This document shows, piece by piece, positions 7,821 to 17,275 of a stretch of 64,000 bases of DNA. Every line of letters starts with the position of its first letter. Positions within the stretch are counted from its first letter, which is position 1. A model generated the notes under the pieces. The model saw only the letters and a program-made list of their open reading frames with translations, searched no databases and was not told where the DNA came from. The DNA comes from an uncultured Bacilli bacterium (lineage in GTDB: Bacteria; Bacillota_I; Bacilli_A; RF39; UBA660): positions 1 through 64,000 of the forward strand of contig CAKOIQ010000005.1 in NCBI GenBank assembly GCA_934086935.1, given 5' to 3'. The position numbers and the translations under genes are program-made.

Positions 7821-8231
7821 TTAGAAATCTATTTCATCTTCTACTTTTTTACTAGGAGCATCTTGATCAGTCATTTTGCCTTGTACACTTACATTTTTAG
7901 GTGTACATAAGTAAATTCCATTACCTAACTTTTGTAAATCACCACCAATGGCATAAATACAACCAGTTAAGAAATCAATAATTCTTTTAGCTTGATCAGA
8001 AGTAACTCTTTTTAAATTAACTACAACACTATTACGTTTCTTTAAATGTTCAGCAATAGTTTGACTCTCAGAATAAGCCCTTGGTTCAACCAGAATCATT
8101 TTACATCCTGTTTTACCATCTTCATCTTTAAGACTCTTCTCACTTACAGAATAAAATTCTTCTTCTAAATTTTCATTTTCTCTATCGTCTTCATCTCCAA
8201 AGATAGCTTTTTTAAAATTACTAAATGCCAT
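7821..8231 (-). CDS. sepF: Cell division protein SepF
   Basis: SepF bundles FtsZ filaments and anchors them to the membrane. The protein has 136 residues: an N-terminal amphipathic segment MAFSNFKKAIFG, an acidic linker, and the DUF552 core with VVNLKRVTSDQAKRIIDFLTG followed by GGDLQKLGNGIYLCTP (about 68-115). A GGAGGATG ribosome binding site precedes the ATG. It is in one operon with divIVA. Confidence 0.93.
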   Translation of the reverse strand: MAFSNFKKAIFGDEDDRENENLEEEFYSVSEKSLKDEDGKTGCKMILVEPRAYSESQTIAEHLKKRNSVVVNLKRVTSDQAKRIIDFLTGCIYAIGGDLQKLGNGIYLCTPKNVSVQGKMTDQDAPSKKVEDEIDF

Positions 8232-8286
8232 ACGTGCATCCTCCTTATATTATTCTACTATTATCTTAACATAAATTTCTAAAAGA

Positions 8287-8913
8287 TTAAACATAATTTT
8301 TTAATTTATTAATACTTTCATCATAATTATCACTCATGCACACATAAGAACCAGACACTACCATATCACAATCCTTAAGATATTTAACTGTCTCATCATT
8401 TACTCCACCATCAGCACTAATAATAACTTTTTTATTTAATTTTCTTATTTTATCTACTTTAGATGCCATATCTGTTATAAATTCTTGACCACCCTTACCA
8501 GGCTCAACTGTCATAATTAAAACCAGCTCTATTTTATCTAAATAAGGCTCTAATAAAGTTACATTGGTTTCTGGTTTAATACTAATTCCACACTTAATTC
8601 CATAAGAATGAATAATATCAATCATCTTATCAACATCACTTACTGCTTCTAAATGAAAAGTAATAAACTCTGTATTAAGCATCGCAAAATTTCTTACATA
8701 CTTTTCTGGCTTCTCACACATTAAATGAATATCTAAAGGTTTACTTATTCCACTAACAAACTTATAGACATCTTTAAAAGTATAATTCTTAGTTGGAACA
8801 AACTTTCCATCCATTATATCTACATGAATATAATCTGCTTTTGATTCTGCAATCTTCATTACAGTTTCTTGCTCTTTTAACTTACTTTTTATAAACGATA
8901 CGGATACTTTCAT
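8287..8913 (-). CDS. rpe: Ribulose-phosphate 3-epimerase
   Basis: The 208-residue TIM-barrel enzyme interconverts ribulose 5-phosphate and xylulose 5-phosphate in the pentose phosphate pathway. Visible catalytic features are HVDIMDGKFVP (metal-binding His and Asp), HLMCEKPEKY, TVEPGKGGQ at the phosphate loop, and the second catalytic Asp in ISADGGV. The N-terminus is slightly shorter than usual. The start overlaps the 3' end of rsgA by 32 nt, showing tight operon coupling in the prkC-rsgA-rpe block. Confidence 0.92.
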   Translation of the reverse strand: MKVSVSFIKSKLKEQETVMKIAESKADYIHVDIMDGKFVPTKNYTFKDVYKFVSGISKPLDIHLMCEKPEKYVRNFAMLNTEFITFHLEAVSDVDKMIDIIHSYGIKCGISIKPETNVTLLEPYLDKIELVLIMTVEPGKGGQEFITDMASKVDKIRKLNKKVIISADGGVNDETVKYLKDCDMVVSGSYVCMSDNYDESINKLKNYV

Positions 8914-9733
8914 TTTCTTTCACCAACTTCACATAATTATCATATCGTGATTGTCTTATCTCTCCACTTAAAACTCTTTCTTTAACACTACAATTTTGTT
9001 CTTTTAAATGGTAACAATCTTTATATTCACAATCAAAACCAAATTCAATAAAACTATTTCTAATATCTTCTTTAGTTAAATTTTTTAAATCTAAAGAACT
9101 AAAACCAGGAGTATCGGCAATTAAACTATTATTAAATTTAAATAACTCAACATGTCTAGTAGTATGAACACCTCGACCTAAGGCTTTACTTATTGGATTA
9201 GTATCCAAATTTAAATTACTATCTAATTTATTTAAAAGTGTACTTTTACCAGCCCCAGTTTGACCAGTTAAAACCACAGTATCACCATCAATTAAATTAA
9301 GTAATCTTTCTTTTTCACTATTAATAACTGCATCAATTCCTATTTTATTATAATATTCATAAATCTTATTAAATTCACTTTTTTCTTCTTCATTTAATAA
9401 ATCAACCTTAGTAAAACAAATTATTGGTTTTATATTATTATGAATAATTAAACATAATATCTTATCTAATAACAATAAACTTAAACTAGGCTCTTTTACA
9501 CTAGTAACTATAATACAAGCATCAACATTAGCAATCATGGGTCTATCTAAATGATTTTTTCTTTCTAATATCTCTAAAATATAATTATTCTTATCATCAA
9601 TAATAACCCTATCACCAACTAAAGGAGTAAGTTTTTGAATATAAAACTTACCCCTTGGTTTGCAATTATAAAGCTTTCCTTCTGCTTCTACAGTGCATAA
9701 GTTACTAATTATTCTAGTAATCTTACCTTCCAT
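8882..9733 (-). CDS. rsgA: Ribosome small subunit GTPase RsgA
   Basis: RsgA is a circularly permuted GTPase that matures the 30S subunit. The protein has 283 residues. An OB-fold covers about 1-65; then come the permuted GTPase motifs CFTKVDLL (G4), GQTGAGKSTLLNKL (G1), a switch region HTTRHVELF and DTPGFSSLDL (G3). A C-terminal zinc-binding segment CEYKDCYHLKEQNC covers about 235-248. It starts 5 nt after prkC ends and overlaps rpe, the standard Firmicute arrangement. Confidence 0.95.
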   Translation of the reverse strand: MEGKITRIISNLCTVEAEGKLYNCKPRGKFYIQKLTPLVGDRVIIDDKNNYILEILERKNHLDRPMIANVDACIIVTSVKEPSLSLLLLDKILCLIIHNNIKPIICFTKVDLLNEEEKSEFNKIYEYYNKIGIDAVINSEKERLLNLIDGDTVVLTGQTGAGKSTLLNKLDSNLNLDTNPISKALGRGVHTTRHVELFKFNNSLIADTPGFSSLDLKNLTKEDIRNSFIEFGFDCEYKDCYHLKEQNCSVKERVLSGEIRQSRYDNYVKLVKENESIRIVYKK

Positions 9734-9738
9734 AAAAA

Positions 9739-11484
9739 TTATCCTTCTTCTTCCACTGAATTGTCCACTTCTTCAGCAATCGTAATAGTTAAAGTATAAC
9801 CACTAATTATTTCACTACCTTTTGGTCTATTTTGTTTAATTATAGTGCCAGCTTCATATTCATCTGTTTGAACATATTCAGTTTTTAAAGTTAAATTATA
9901 TTTATCACAGAACGCTGTAATATCACTTAAACTATAATCCCCTGTTGTAAAGTCTGGATAAGCCTCAGTTAAATTAGGAACAAATAACTTAACAGTATCT
10001 CCTTCTTTTAACTTAGTTCCAACTTCTGGTTCTTGTCTAATAATTTGATTCTTAGTATATTTAGAAGAATCATCAACATCTTCATATTCAATAACTACAA
10101 ATAAATTATTAACTTTTTCTAATATTGCTTTTACCTCAATATAATTTTGACCAGTAAAATCTTCCATCTCATAATACTTAGCTCCTGCTGATTCATATAA
10201 AGTAATTGTCGCTCCAGCTTTAACTGTTCTTCCTGCTGATGGATCAGTTTTAACAACTTTCCCTTCTGGAATAGTTTCACTTTGAGCTGTCTTACTTTCC
10301 GGTGCAACCTTTAAACCAGCCTTATTAAGTATTTCTATCGCCTCTGTTGAAGTTTTATTAGAAACATCAGGAACTTGTACCTCATCAGTTGAAATAAGCT
10401 TAGGTAAGAGTAAAACCACCATAACCGTAACAATAGCTAAACCAGCTAATATAATACTTAAAATCTTTAAAGTCTTATTCTCACTCTTCTTTAAATCCTT
10501 ATCAGTAATTTTTTTCACTTCAACCTTAGACTCCTTATCAACTGTATCACTAGAAACCTTTGCAAATTCCATCGTCTTCTCAATAGCTTTTTCTTTCTTT
10601 ACCGTAGAAACCTCATCAAACTCTGGATATTTATAAACATAAGGTTTTTCATTAGCACGTGCTTCACTAGTACAAGTTTTTAAATCCTCATGCATAGCCC
10701 TAGCATCACTATATCTATTTTTAGGATTCTTAGCAGTAGCCTTCAAAATAACATTCTCTACTGCTTGTGGAATATCCGGAACCTCTTTTCTAATAGAAGG
10801 TAATGGTTCCTTCAAATGTTTAAGAGCAATCTCAACCGCATTATCACCTTTATAAGGTAAAGTACCACTTAAAAGTTCATACATCAAAATACCCATCGAA
10901 TAAATATCACTCTGAATAGTAGAACCCTTCCCACTAGCTTGTTCAGGAGGTAAATAATGAACACTACCCATAACACTATTAGTTTGCGTTAATTGTGTAC
11001 TATTTAAAGCCATTGCAATACCAAAATCAGTAATCTTAACAATACCATTTTCTAATATCATGATATTTTGAGGTTTAATATCCCTATGAATAATATAAGA
11101 ATCATGAGCACAAGCCATACCATCAGTAATTTGAAGCATTATATCAATAACTTCATTTAAAGTAAGCTTGCCTCTTTTCTTAAGTAATTGTTTTAAATGT
11201 TTACCTTCAATGTATTCCATAACAATATAATAAATACCATTATCTTCACCTACATCATAAACTTCAACAATATTAGGATGAGAAAGACTACTTGCACTTA
11301 AAGCTTCCCTTTGAAATCTTCTAACAAACTTCTCATCAGTTGCTAAATCTCCTCTTAAAACTTTAACCGCAACATTTCTCTCTAAGATAGTATCATAAGC
11401 TAAATAAACATTAGCCATACCACCTTCACCAATCGTTTTTATAATTTGATAACGATCATTTATCTTTTGACCCTTAGTTATCAC
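9739..11484 (-). CDS. prkC: PASTA-domain Ser/Thr kinase PrkC/StkP
   Basis: This membrane kinase senses muropeptides or lipid II and regulates growth and division. The protein has 581 residues. The kinase domain (about 1-270) has the glycine loop GEGGMANVYLA, catalytic loop HRDIKPQN and DFG (ITDFGIA). A linker precedes one membrane helix (LSIILAGLAIVTVMVVLLL, about 340-360), then three extracellular PASTA repeats. I take the GTG at 11484 as start: it yields VITKGQKINDRYQI after GGTGAT, whereas the ATG four codons upstream has poor spacing. It overlaps the phosphatase gene prpC by 11 nt. Confidence 0.94.
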   Translation of the reverse strand: MITKGQKINDRYQIIKTIGEGGMANVYLAYDTILERNVAVKVLRGDLATDEKFVRRFQREALSASSLSHPNIVEVYDVGEDNGIYYIVMEYIEGKHLKQLLKKRGKLTLNEVIDIMLQITDGMACAHDSYIIHRDIKPQNIMILENGIVKITDFGIAMALNSTQLTQTNSVMGSVHYLPPEQASGKGSTIQSDIYSMGILMYELLSGTLPYKGDNAVEIALKHLKEPLPSIRKEVPDIPQAVENVILKATAKNPKNRYSDARAMHEDLKTCTSEARANEKPYVYKYPEFDEVSTVKKEKAIEKTMEFAKVSSDTVDKESKVEVKKITDKDLKKSENKTLKILSIILAGLAIVTVMVVLLLPKLISTDEVQVPDVSNKTSTEAIEILNKAGLKVAPESKTAQSETIPEGKVVKTDPSAGRTVKAGATITLYESAGAKYYEMEDFTGQNYIEVKAILEKVNNLFVVIEYEDVDDSSKYTKNQIIRQEPEVGTKLKEGDTVKLFVPNLTEAYPDFTTGDYSLSDITAFCDKYNLTLKTEYVQTDEYEAGTIIKQNRPKGSEIISGYTLTITIAEEVDNSVEEEG

Positions 11485-12226
11485 TAGTATCACCATTTTC
11501 CTTTACTAAATAAGCAATTGAAATGTTGTCCGTTCCCCCTCTTGCATTACATTTCTTTATTAATTTAATTAATTTTTCTTCTTCATTAATATCTTCTTCA
11601 TTTAACACTTTCTCTATTTGATCTTTAGAAAGCATATTTGTCAAACCATCTGAAGCAAGCATAATTGCATCAACATTTGGATCTACATCAAATACATCTA
11701 ATTCTTGTTTATCTGCAGCCCCTAATGCTTTCATTAAAACATTCTTTTTAGGATGATTCAAAGCTTCTTCTGGAGATAATTCTCCTGTTTCTACTAAAAA
11801 GTTAACAAGAGTATGTTCTTTAGTTATTTTATGTAATACTCCATTTTTTAAAACAAAACCACAAGAATCTCCAATATTACAAAAAATTAGAAAATCATCT
11901 GTTAATAAAGCCATTACCACAGTTGTTCCTAATCCAGAAGAATCAGGATTATCTTCTCCATATTTAATAATATTATTATTTATCTCATCAACATTTTCTT
12001 TAAGCCAATTAACTGCATCAATCTTAGTTCCAATTGTTGATAATTCACTAAATCTAGCTCCCATATGTGTTACAACCATAGATGATGCTACTTCACCAGC
12101 TCTATGACCACCCATACCATCAGCTACTATCATAAGCATTTCATTAGCAGAATTCTTAACAATAGTTACTGAATCTTCATTATGACTTCTAACTTTTCCT
12201 GTATCAGTTAAATAAAATGATTTCAT
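11474..12226 (-). CDS. prpC: PP2C-type phosphatase PrpC/Stp
   Basis: The 250-residue phosphatase is the partner that reverses PrkC phosphorylation. PP2C metal-binding motifs are present: the early SHNEDS, VADGMGGHRAGE, FCNIGDSCGF, LASDGLTNML and GGTDNIS. Its ATG follows the rlmN stop directly, and the ribosome binding site GAGGTG lies in the last rlmN codons. The gene overlaps prkC, so the pair is translationally coupled. Confidence 0.95.
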   Translation of the reverse strand: MKSFYLTDTGKVRSHNEDSVTIVKNSANEMLMIVADGMGGHRAGEVASSMVVTHMGARFSELSTIGTKIDAVNWLKENVDEINNNIIKYGEDNPDSSGLGTTVVMALLTDDFLIFCNIGDSCGFVLKNGVLHKITKEHTLVNFLVETGELSPEEALNHPKKNVLMKALGAADKQELDVFDVDPNVDAIMLASDGLTNMLSKDQIEKVLNEEDINEEEKLIKLIKKCNARGGTDNISIAYLVKENGDTSDN

Positions 12227-13246
12227 TCAATTCACCTCTTTAGCTCTTAATTGTCCACAAGCAGCATCTATATTCGAACCAAATTCTTTTCTAATAGTTA
12301 CATTAATTCCACGTTTCTTTAAAATATCATAAAATTTCATAATAGAATTTTTATCACTCTTCTTAAACTCAATATGACTAGTCTCATTATATGGAATTAA
12401 ATTAACATATACATTCATACCTCTAAGTAAATCAGCAAGAAGATTCGCACACTCCACACTATCATTTACTTCCTTAAGCATAACATATTCAATCGTTACC
12501 CGTCTATTAGTTTTGTCTATATATTCCTTTAAAGTGTCAATCAAAACCTCTAAAGGATAAGCTTTATTAATAGGCATCAACTTATTTCTAAGTTCATTAC
12601 TAGGAGCATGTAAACTAATCGCTAAATTAACCTGTAAATTAAGATTCATAAACTCTTTAATTTTAGGAACCAATCCACAAGTACTAATTGTAATATGTCT
12701 AGCCCCAATTGCTAATCCAAAAGGATTATTAATAATCCTAACAAAATTAATAATATTATCATAATTATCAAAAGGCTCCCCAATTCCCATAACGACAACA
12801 CTATCAATTCTTCTATTTAAATCTTTTTCAATAATTAATATTTGTTCAACAATCTCATAAGTATTTAAATTACGCACCCTTTTAAGCCTACCCGACTCAC
12901 AAAAAGCACATCCCATATTACATCCAACTTCTGAAGAAACACATATTGATAAACCATAATCATGTTCCATCAAAACCGCTTCAATAAAATTACCATCAAC
13001 AAGTTTAAATAAATACTTCTTAGTTAAATTATCTTCTTGTTTTCTTTGAATCTCTATATAATCAAAACTAACATTCTCTTTTAATTTATTTATTAAATCT
13101 TTACTTAAATTAGTCATCTCATCAAAAGAAGTAACCTTATGTTTATAAAGCCATTCCCATATTTGTTTAGCTCTAAACTTCTTCTCACCTAAGCTAATAA
13201 CTAACTCCTCTAATTTTTCTAAATCATAATCATATATATTAAACAT
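12227..13246 (-). CDS. rlmN: 23S rRNA/tRNA adenine-C2 methyltransferase RlmN
   Basis: RlmN is a radical SAM enzyme that methylates A2503 of 23S rRNA and A37 of tRNAs. The protein has 339 residues. Its cluster motif is CNMGCAFC; the catalytic C-terminal Cys is in AACGQLRA; and a SAM-binding GIGEPFDNYDN segment follows. The frame is open 23 codons further upstream, but AGGTGG sits directly before the ATG at 13246, so the shorter start is chosen. It leads the prpC-prkC-rsgA-rpe operon. Confidence 0.95.
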   Translation of the reverse strand: MFNIYDYDLEKLEELVISLGEKKFRAKQIWEWLYKHKVTSFDEMTNLSKDLINKLKENVSFDYIEIQRKQEDNLTKKYLFKLVDGNFIEAVLMEHDYGLSICVSSEVGCNMGCAFCESGRLKRVRNLNTYEIVEQILIIEKDLNRRIDSVVVMGIGEPFDNYDNIINFVRIINNPFGLAIGARHITISTCGLVPKIKEFMNLNLQVNLAISLHAPSNELRNKLMPINKAYPLEVLIDTLKEYIDKTNRRVTIEYVMLKEVNDSVECANLLADLLRGMNVYVNLIPYNETSHIEFKKSDKNSIMKFYDILKKRGINVTIRKEFGSNIDAACGQLRAKEVN

Positions 13247-13318
13247 ATATCCACCTATACCAATTATATAACAAAAAAACAAAAGATAAAATAAAAAACA
13301 ACATTTACTATACACAAA

Positions 13319-13348
13319 TAAAAAAAAACTTATGATAATTCATAAGTT
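13319..13348 (-). terminator. Terminator after the AI-2E transporter gene
   Basis: AACTTATGA and TCATAAGTT form a 9-bp stem with a 4-nt loop followed by eight or more T on the minus strand. It separates the pgsA-transporter transcript from rlmN. Confidence 0.85.
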
Positions 13349-14568
13349 TAATTTTTAACTACTTTTTTATTAGTTTTCGTATTTATTCTTTCTAAATCAA
13401 TATAATCATCTGCTTTAGTAGGTAAATTTTTATTTTCCAATCTATTAACAATCTTATTATCCAAATAGCCATAAATTAAAGCAAAGATTGGAACTCCTAA
13501 AATCATCCCAACTATTCCAAATACATTTCCAAAGAATAAGATAGAAGCAAGTACCCAGAATGACTTAAGACCAGTCTTAACTCCACATAATCTAGGTTCA
13601 ATAACATAACTATCTACTTGTTGAAGAGCAATAATAAATAATACAAATATTAAAGCCTTAGTAGGATTATACATCAATATAATAAGTGCACTAGGAATAG
13701 TTCCAATATAAGGACCAAAGTAAGGAATCATATTAGTAATACCAATAATTACTCCAATTAATAATGAATAAGGATATCCAAATATCGTTAAGAATAAGAA
13801 AGTAATAAACCCAATAGTAAATCCATCTAATAATTTACCAACTAAGAAATTACCAAACATATTATTTGTATGTCTTGCATTATCCATCATATGATTAGCA
13901 GTCTTAACAGAAAATAAACTATAAGTAATCTTCTTAATACCAGCCACAAAATGGTCTTTATCAGATAAATAATAGATTGAAATAACAAATCCCATTACAA
14001 TATTAAATACAACCTTAACTGCACCTAATACCCCATCAGATAATTGAACCAATAACTCTTCTACATTAGGTAAAATCTTATTATTAAAGAAATTAGTTAT
14101 ATATTCATTAATCGCATCATAATTATTTAAAACCACTGTTTTTAATTCTTCTCTTGAGCTTAAAGCATCAAGCAAATACTTCTTCGCACTTTCAAAATAA
14201 GAAGGTAAATTAACTGCTAAAGTTTCAATACTCTTAAGAAGTTCTGGTAAAATAAAACTAAATAATAAAATAATAATTCCTAAAAAAACAATCGTTGTAA
14301 GTAAAATACTTAAATTAGTTGCAAGTCTATTCTTCTTAGTTACTTTATCAAATAAATTAGCCTTAAAAAACTTAACAACAGGATTTAATAAATAAGCAAA
14401 TACAAACCCAATAATAAACGGTGTAAATAAAGAAATAATCCATCCACATATTCCAAGAATTTCTTTAATTCTAAATATCATAAAATAAAATAATATACAA
14501 GCCGCAATCACTATAAAAGCCGCAAAAGCACATTGATAAATTTTATTTTCTTTTATTTTTTCTTTCAT
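13348..14568 (-). CDS. AI-2E family (PerM/YtvI-like) membrane transporter
   Basis: The 406-residue protein has about eight membrane helices: two near the N-terminus (about 13-60), one at 80-100, a long soluble loop at 105-190, and a helical bundle with PYFGPYIGTIPSALI and QQVDSYVIEPRLCG (about 285-340), both characteristic of the AI-2E/UPF0118 family. Members export small molecules or act as Na+/H+ antiporters, so the substrate is open. It overlaps the upstream CDP-alcohol transferase gene by 26 nt. Confidence 0.88.
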   Translation of the reverse strand: MKEKIKENKIYQCAFAAFIVIAACILFYFMIFRIKEILGICGWIISLFTPFIIGFVFAYLLNPVVKFFKANLFDKVTKKNRLATNLSILLTTIVFLGIIILLFSFILPELLKSIETLAVNLPSYFESAKKYLLDALSSREELKTVVLNNYDAINEYITNFFNNKILPNVEELLVQLSDGVLGAVKVVFNIVMGFVISIYYLSDKDHFVAGIKKITYSLFSVKTANHMMDNARHTNNMFGNFLVGKLLDGFTIGFITFLFLTIFGYPYSLLIGVIIGITNMIPYFGPYIGTIPSALIILMYNPTKALIFVLFIIALQQVDSYVIEPRLCGVKTGLKSFWVLASILFFGNVFGIVGMILGVPIFALIYGYLDNKIVNRLENKNLPTKADDYIDLERINTKTNKKVVKN

Positions 14569-15310
14569 TTTTAACCTCCAAATTACCTAACTTTTCCAGC
14601 AAAGGTTTATTTAATGTCTTAATATAATATTCATGATCAAATAAAGCTTCTACTAAATCTTTTCCTCTTTTTAATTTTATTTCTTTAGCATCTAGCCCTT
14701 TAGCTTTAGCTTCTTTAACATCAACTTTAACTCTATTTTTATAATCAGCTGCAACCATAATATCACAGCCCCCACTAATAAAAGCCAAACTATTTATAAT
14801 AAATATTTCATGAGCTTTCATATTGTTAAATAAATCTATCATAAAAGCTCCATATTTAGTACTTTCATTAAAAAGCAAAACAAACTGATTAGCATATAAA
14901 ACTATAAAACCAATTACTATACATATACCTAATATCCATGTTTTAAGTTTACCAAGCATTGAACTTTCTACAGTAGAACCCTTAGTTGCTCCTCCTGTAT
15001 TAATCATTGTTATTAATATCTCAATAATAACTGGTAACCACATAACTGGATAAACTCTAGCTAAAACACACAATGTTGCAATTCCAAACAATTTATCTGC
15101 TGCTGCATCTAAAAGAGACCCAAACACTGTACTAACTTTTAACCACCTAGCCATAATACCATCTATCGAATCAGTTAATAAAAGTATTGTAATATAACTA
15201 ACAAATTCTTTTGCATTTAAATGTGTACTTACAAATGGCATTAAAAAAGTTCCAATTATTCTTACGAAAGTTATTGAGTTAACAAATACTTTAGCACCCA
15301 ACTTTTTCAT
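14543..15310 (-). CDS. CDP-alcohol phosphatidyltransferase (PgsA-like)
   Basis: The membrane enzyme transfers a phosphatidyl group from CDP-diacylglycerol to an alcohol, most likely glycerol 3-phosphate. The full signature DGX2ARX8GX3DX3D is visible from DGIMARW to DAAADK (about 48-71). Several hydrophobic helices follow. At 255 residues it is longer than typical PgsA (about 180-190). The extra C-terminal part is basic and charged (LKRGKDLVEALFDHEYY). Because of that tail I do not give the symbol pgsA. It shares an operon with the transporter. Confidence 0.85.
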   Translation of the reverse strand: MKKLGAKVFVNSITFVRIIGTFLMPFVSTHLNAKEFVSYITILLLTDSIDGIMARWLKVSTVFGSLLDAAADKLFGIATLCVLARVYPVMWLPVIIEILITMINTGGATKGSTVESSMLGKLKTWILGICIVIGFIVLYANQFVLLFNESTKYGAFMIDLFNNMKAHEIFIINSLAFISGGCDIMVAADYKNRVKVDVKEAKAKGLDAKEIKLKRGKDLVEALFDHEYYIKTLNKPLLEKLGNLEVKNERKNKRK

Positions 15311-15355
15311 ATTACCATCCCCACTATCATTTTACCATTTCCCCTATTTTTGTGC

Positions 15356-15384
15356 AATAAAAAAAGAAACTATTAATTAGTCTC
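15356..15384 (-). terminator. Terminator after the SPFH gene
   Basis: GAGACTA and TAGTTTC pair around a 5-nt loop (one G-T pair), followed by seven T on the minus strand. It overlaps the SPFH stop codon. Confidence 0.75.
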
Positions 15385-16485
15385 TTCTCCAGAAATTTTA
15401 TATCCACAATTAGTACAGAATTTTCCAGTTGCTTTTACTCCACAATTAGGACAATATTTAATTTCTCCTTGATTTTCAGATAAATCCATTTTAGAACCTT
15501 CAGTATTTTGGAAAGCATTCGCCATAACTCCACCAGCCATATTACCACTAGCCATATTCATCATACCTACACCCATCATACCAGTTGCAGCCCCATTAGC
15601 ATTATTAGCAGCATCTTGCATAGCTTGAGCATATCCACCAACAATAGTACCTTGTTGCATGAATGAATTAGAAGATAATTCATAATTATCAATCTTTTTA
15701 TTAGAAGCCTCATCTAAAGTAACAGATTCAATAATAAATCCTTTAATTTCTAGACCACGTTCTCTAATATCAGCATCAAAAACATTCTCATCCATTAATT
15801 TCTTAATTTCCGCAGTTTGTGATGGAAGTTCTAAAACTGGAACCTTATGTTCACTATTACCTAAAGCATTAAGCACATTTTGAAATGCAGCTTGTACTTC
15901 ACTTCTCATTTGTTCACATAAATCAGTCTTAGTATATACTTCACTAGTACCTGCAATCTTTCTCATAAAAGTAGCAGGATCAGTAATTTGGAAAGTATAT
16001 TTACCAAAACATCTAACATCCACTCTTAAAGGAGTAACAGTATTAGTCATTTGATTTGGAATTGGATGTGACCAATCTTGAAAAGGTACAGGTGCTGGAG
16101 TCCCAAACTTATTATCAATAATTTCTTTACTATTAATAAAGAATACAGCTTGTTCCTTATTAGTAGCTCCATTATAAGTAAAACGAGTCCACATTTCTTT
16201 AAATACTGCTCCAAATTGACCAGCAAAGAAAGAAGGAGATGAACTTTGATCAAAAGTATAAATACCTTCCTCAGCAGTCGCATCTAGAATCTTACCATTT
16301 TCAAAAATAACAGCAACTTGACCAGGTGCAACTTGAATCGCACTATCCTTAGAGATAACTCCATTAGGAGTACTAACTCTAACCATAAGTGTTTCATTAT
16401 CTAAATTATCACACTTAATATACTCTTTCCATTGATCATGAAGAGTACTACCAACAGCTCCAATAGCTGCTCTAATTAATCCCAT
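15373..16485 (-). CDS. SPFH-domain protein with C-terminal zinc ribbon (YdjI-like)
   Basis: The 370-residue protein resembles B. subtilis YdjI-type virion-core/SPFH proteins. An SPFH domain covers about 20-260, including VAPGQVAVIFENGKI, LRVDVRCFGKYTFQI and a MRSEVQAAFQ helix. A Gly/Ala/Met-rich linker (about 285-325) follows, then a zinc ribbon CPNCGVKATGKFCTNCGY (about 344-361). It probably sits at the inner membrane face as an oligomeric scaffold. Downstream of it in the same cluster lie two proteins with TIM44-like domains and the same kind of zinc ribbon. Confidence 0.85.
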   Translation of the reverse strand: MGLIRAAIGAVGSTLHDQWKEYIKCDNLDNETLMVRVSTPNGVISKDSAIQVAPGQVAVIFENGKILDATAEEGIYTFDQSSSPSFFAGQFGAVFKEMWTRFTYNGATNKEQAVFFINSKEIIDNKFGTPAPVPFQDWSHPIPNQMTNTVTPLRVDVRCFGKYTFQITDPATFMRKIAGTSEVYTKTDLCEQMRSEVQAAFQNVLNALGNSEHKVPVLELPSQTAEIKKLMDENVFDADIRERGLEIKGFIIESVTLDEASNKKIDNYELSSNSFMQQGTIVGGYAQAMQDAANNANGAATGMMGVGMMNMASGNMAGGVMANAFQNTEGSKMDLSENQGEIKYCPNCGVKATGKFCTNCGYKISGEETN

Positions 16486-16547
16486 ATATTAATAACCTCT
16501 TTCCTATTTAAGAATTAATATTCTTCTAAAAATATTTTAACATATTA

Positions 16548-17087
16548 TTAATCAAAAGTAACTATCTTTGTCAACATAAAATCATAATCTTCATTATTAT
16601 AAATAGATCCACAATAACTACATTTACCACTCTTATTAACATCAATAGAAGCCCCACATGAAGGACACTTTTTAACAATACTATCATTCTTACTACCAAC
16701 ATCCTTACTAAAAGTAAGTCTATTAATCTTTTCAATTCTATGATTTCTTATCCCCTTAACATAATTACCATCACTATCAATAAAATAATCCATATATCTT
16801 GAAATTAAATCAACATCAATAATAATTACACCATCAACAATATTAACATCTTTAATAAAAGTATCTTTAACATTTAATTCATCAAATACTTCAGTAAGAC
16901 CCTTATTATTTAAATCATCAATAATAATTTTAAACTTTTCTTCCATCTCATCACTTAAGAAATGTCTAACACTATCTAAATCTTTAAACATCACAGCATT
17001 CATTAACTTAACAAAAATATTATTAACTTTGGTAATAAACATTGCTTCATTAAAAGAACTATCAATTTTTAATAACTCATCAATCAT
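16548..17087 (-). CDS. TIM44-like domain protein with C-terminal zinc ribbon
   Basis: The 179-residue soluble protein has an N-terminal alpha/beta domain resembling the TIM44/NTF2 fold (about 5-135, with FKDLDSVRHFLSDEMEEKF and VNIVDGVIIIDVDLISRYMDYF). It ends in a rubredoxin-like knuckle CPSCGASIDVNKSGKCSYCG (about 140-160). It is a shorter paralogue of the membrane protein encoded just upstream, with matching strand order and a matching end (DYDFMLTKIVTFD against NYVLSKKTVI). The molecular function is unknown. Its place suggests action with the SPFH protein at the membrane. Confidence 0.7.
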   Translation of the reverse strand: MIDELLKIDSSFNEAMFITKVNNIFVKLMNAVMFKDLDSVRHFLSDEMEEKFKIIIDDLNNKGLTEVFDELNVKDTFIKDVNIVDGVIIIDVDLISRYMDYFIDSDGNYVKGIRNHRIEKINRLTFSKDVGSKNDSIVKKCPSCGASIDVNKSGKCSYCGSIYNNEDYDFMLTKIVTFD

Positions 17088-17090
17088 GAT

Positions 17091-17267
17091 CTATTTTACC
17101 CCTCTTCGCCATGCATAAAATAAAATCAAAAATGCTAAAAACGTCGCACTAACATTTTTAAAAGATAAAGTCGTTCCAAATAACCCTAACTTAAATATAT
17201 AATCAATTAAAACTAATCCAAAACATGCTGATGCAATAATCATCATAACTCCATTTTTATTTTTCAT
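17091..17267 (-). CDS. 58-residue two-helix membrane protein
   Basis: The small ORF begins MKNKNGVMMIIASACF and ends AFLILFYAWRRGVK. It has two hydrophobic helices (about 6-29 and 40-53) joined by a short loop and ends in basic residues, giving a likely cytoplasmic C-terminus. AGGTGATC precedes the ATG. It fits exactly between the two TIM44-like zinc-ribbon genes, with its end 4 nt before the next start. Family not recognised. Confidence 0.7.
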   Translation of the reverse strand: MKNKNGVMMIIASACFGLVLIDYIFKLGLFGTTLSFKNVSATFLAFLILFYAWRRGVK

Positions 17268-17275
17268 ATGATCAC

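Noticed and set aside
10000..11400. Possible second kinase start or frame in prkC
   Set aside because: The kinase, linker, membrane helix and PASTA repeats form a single continuous frame.
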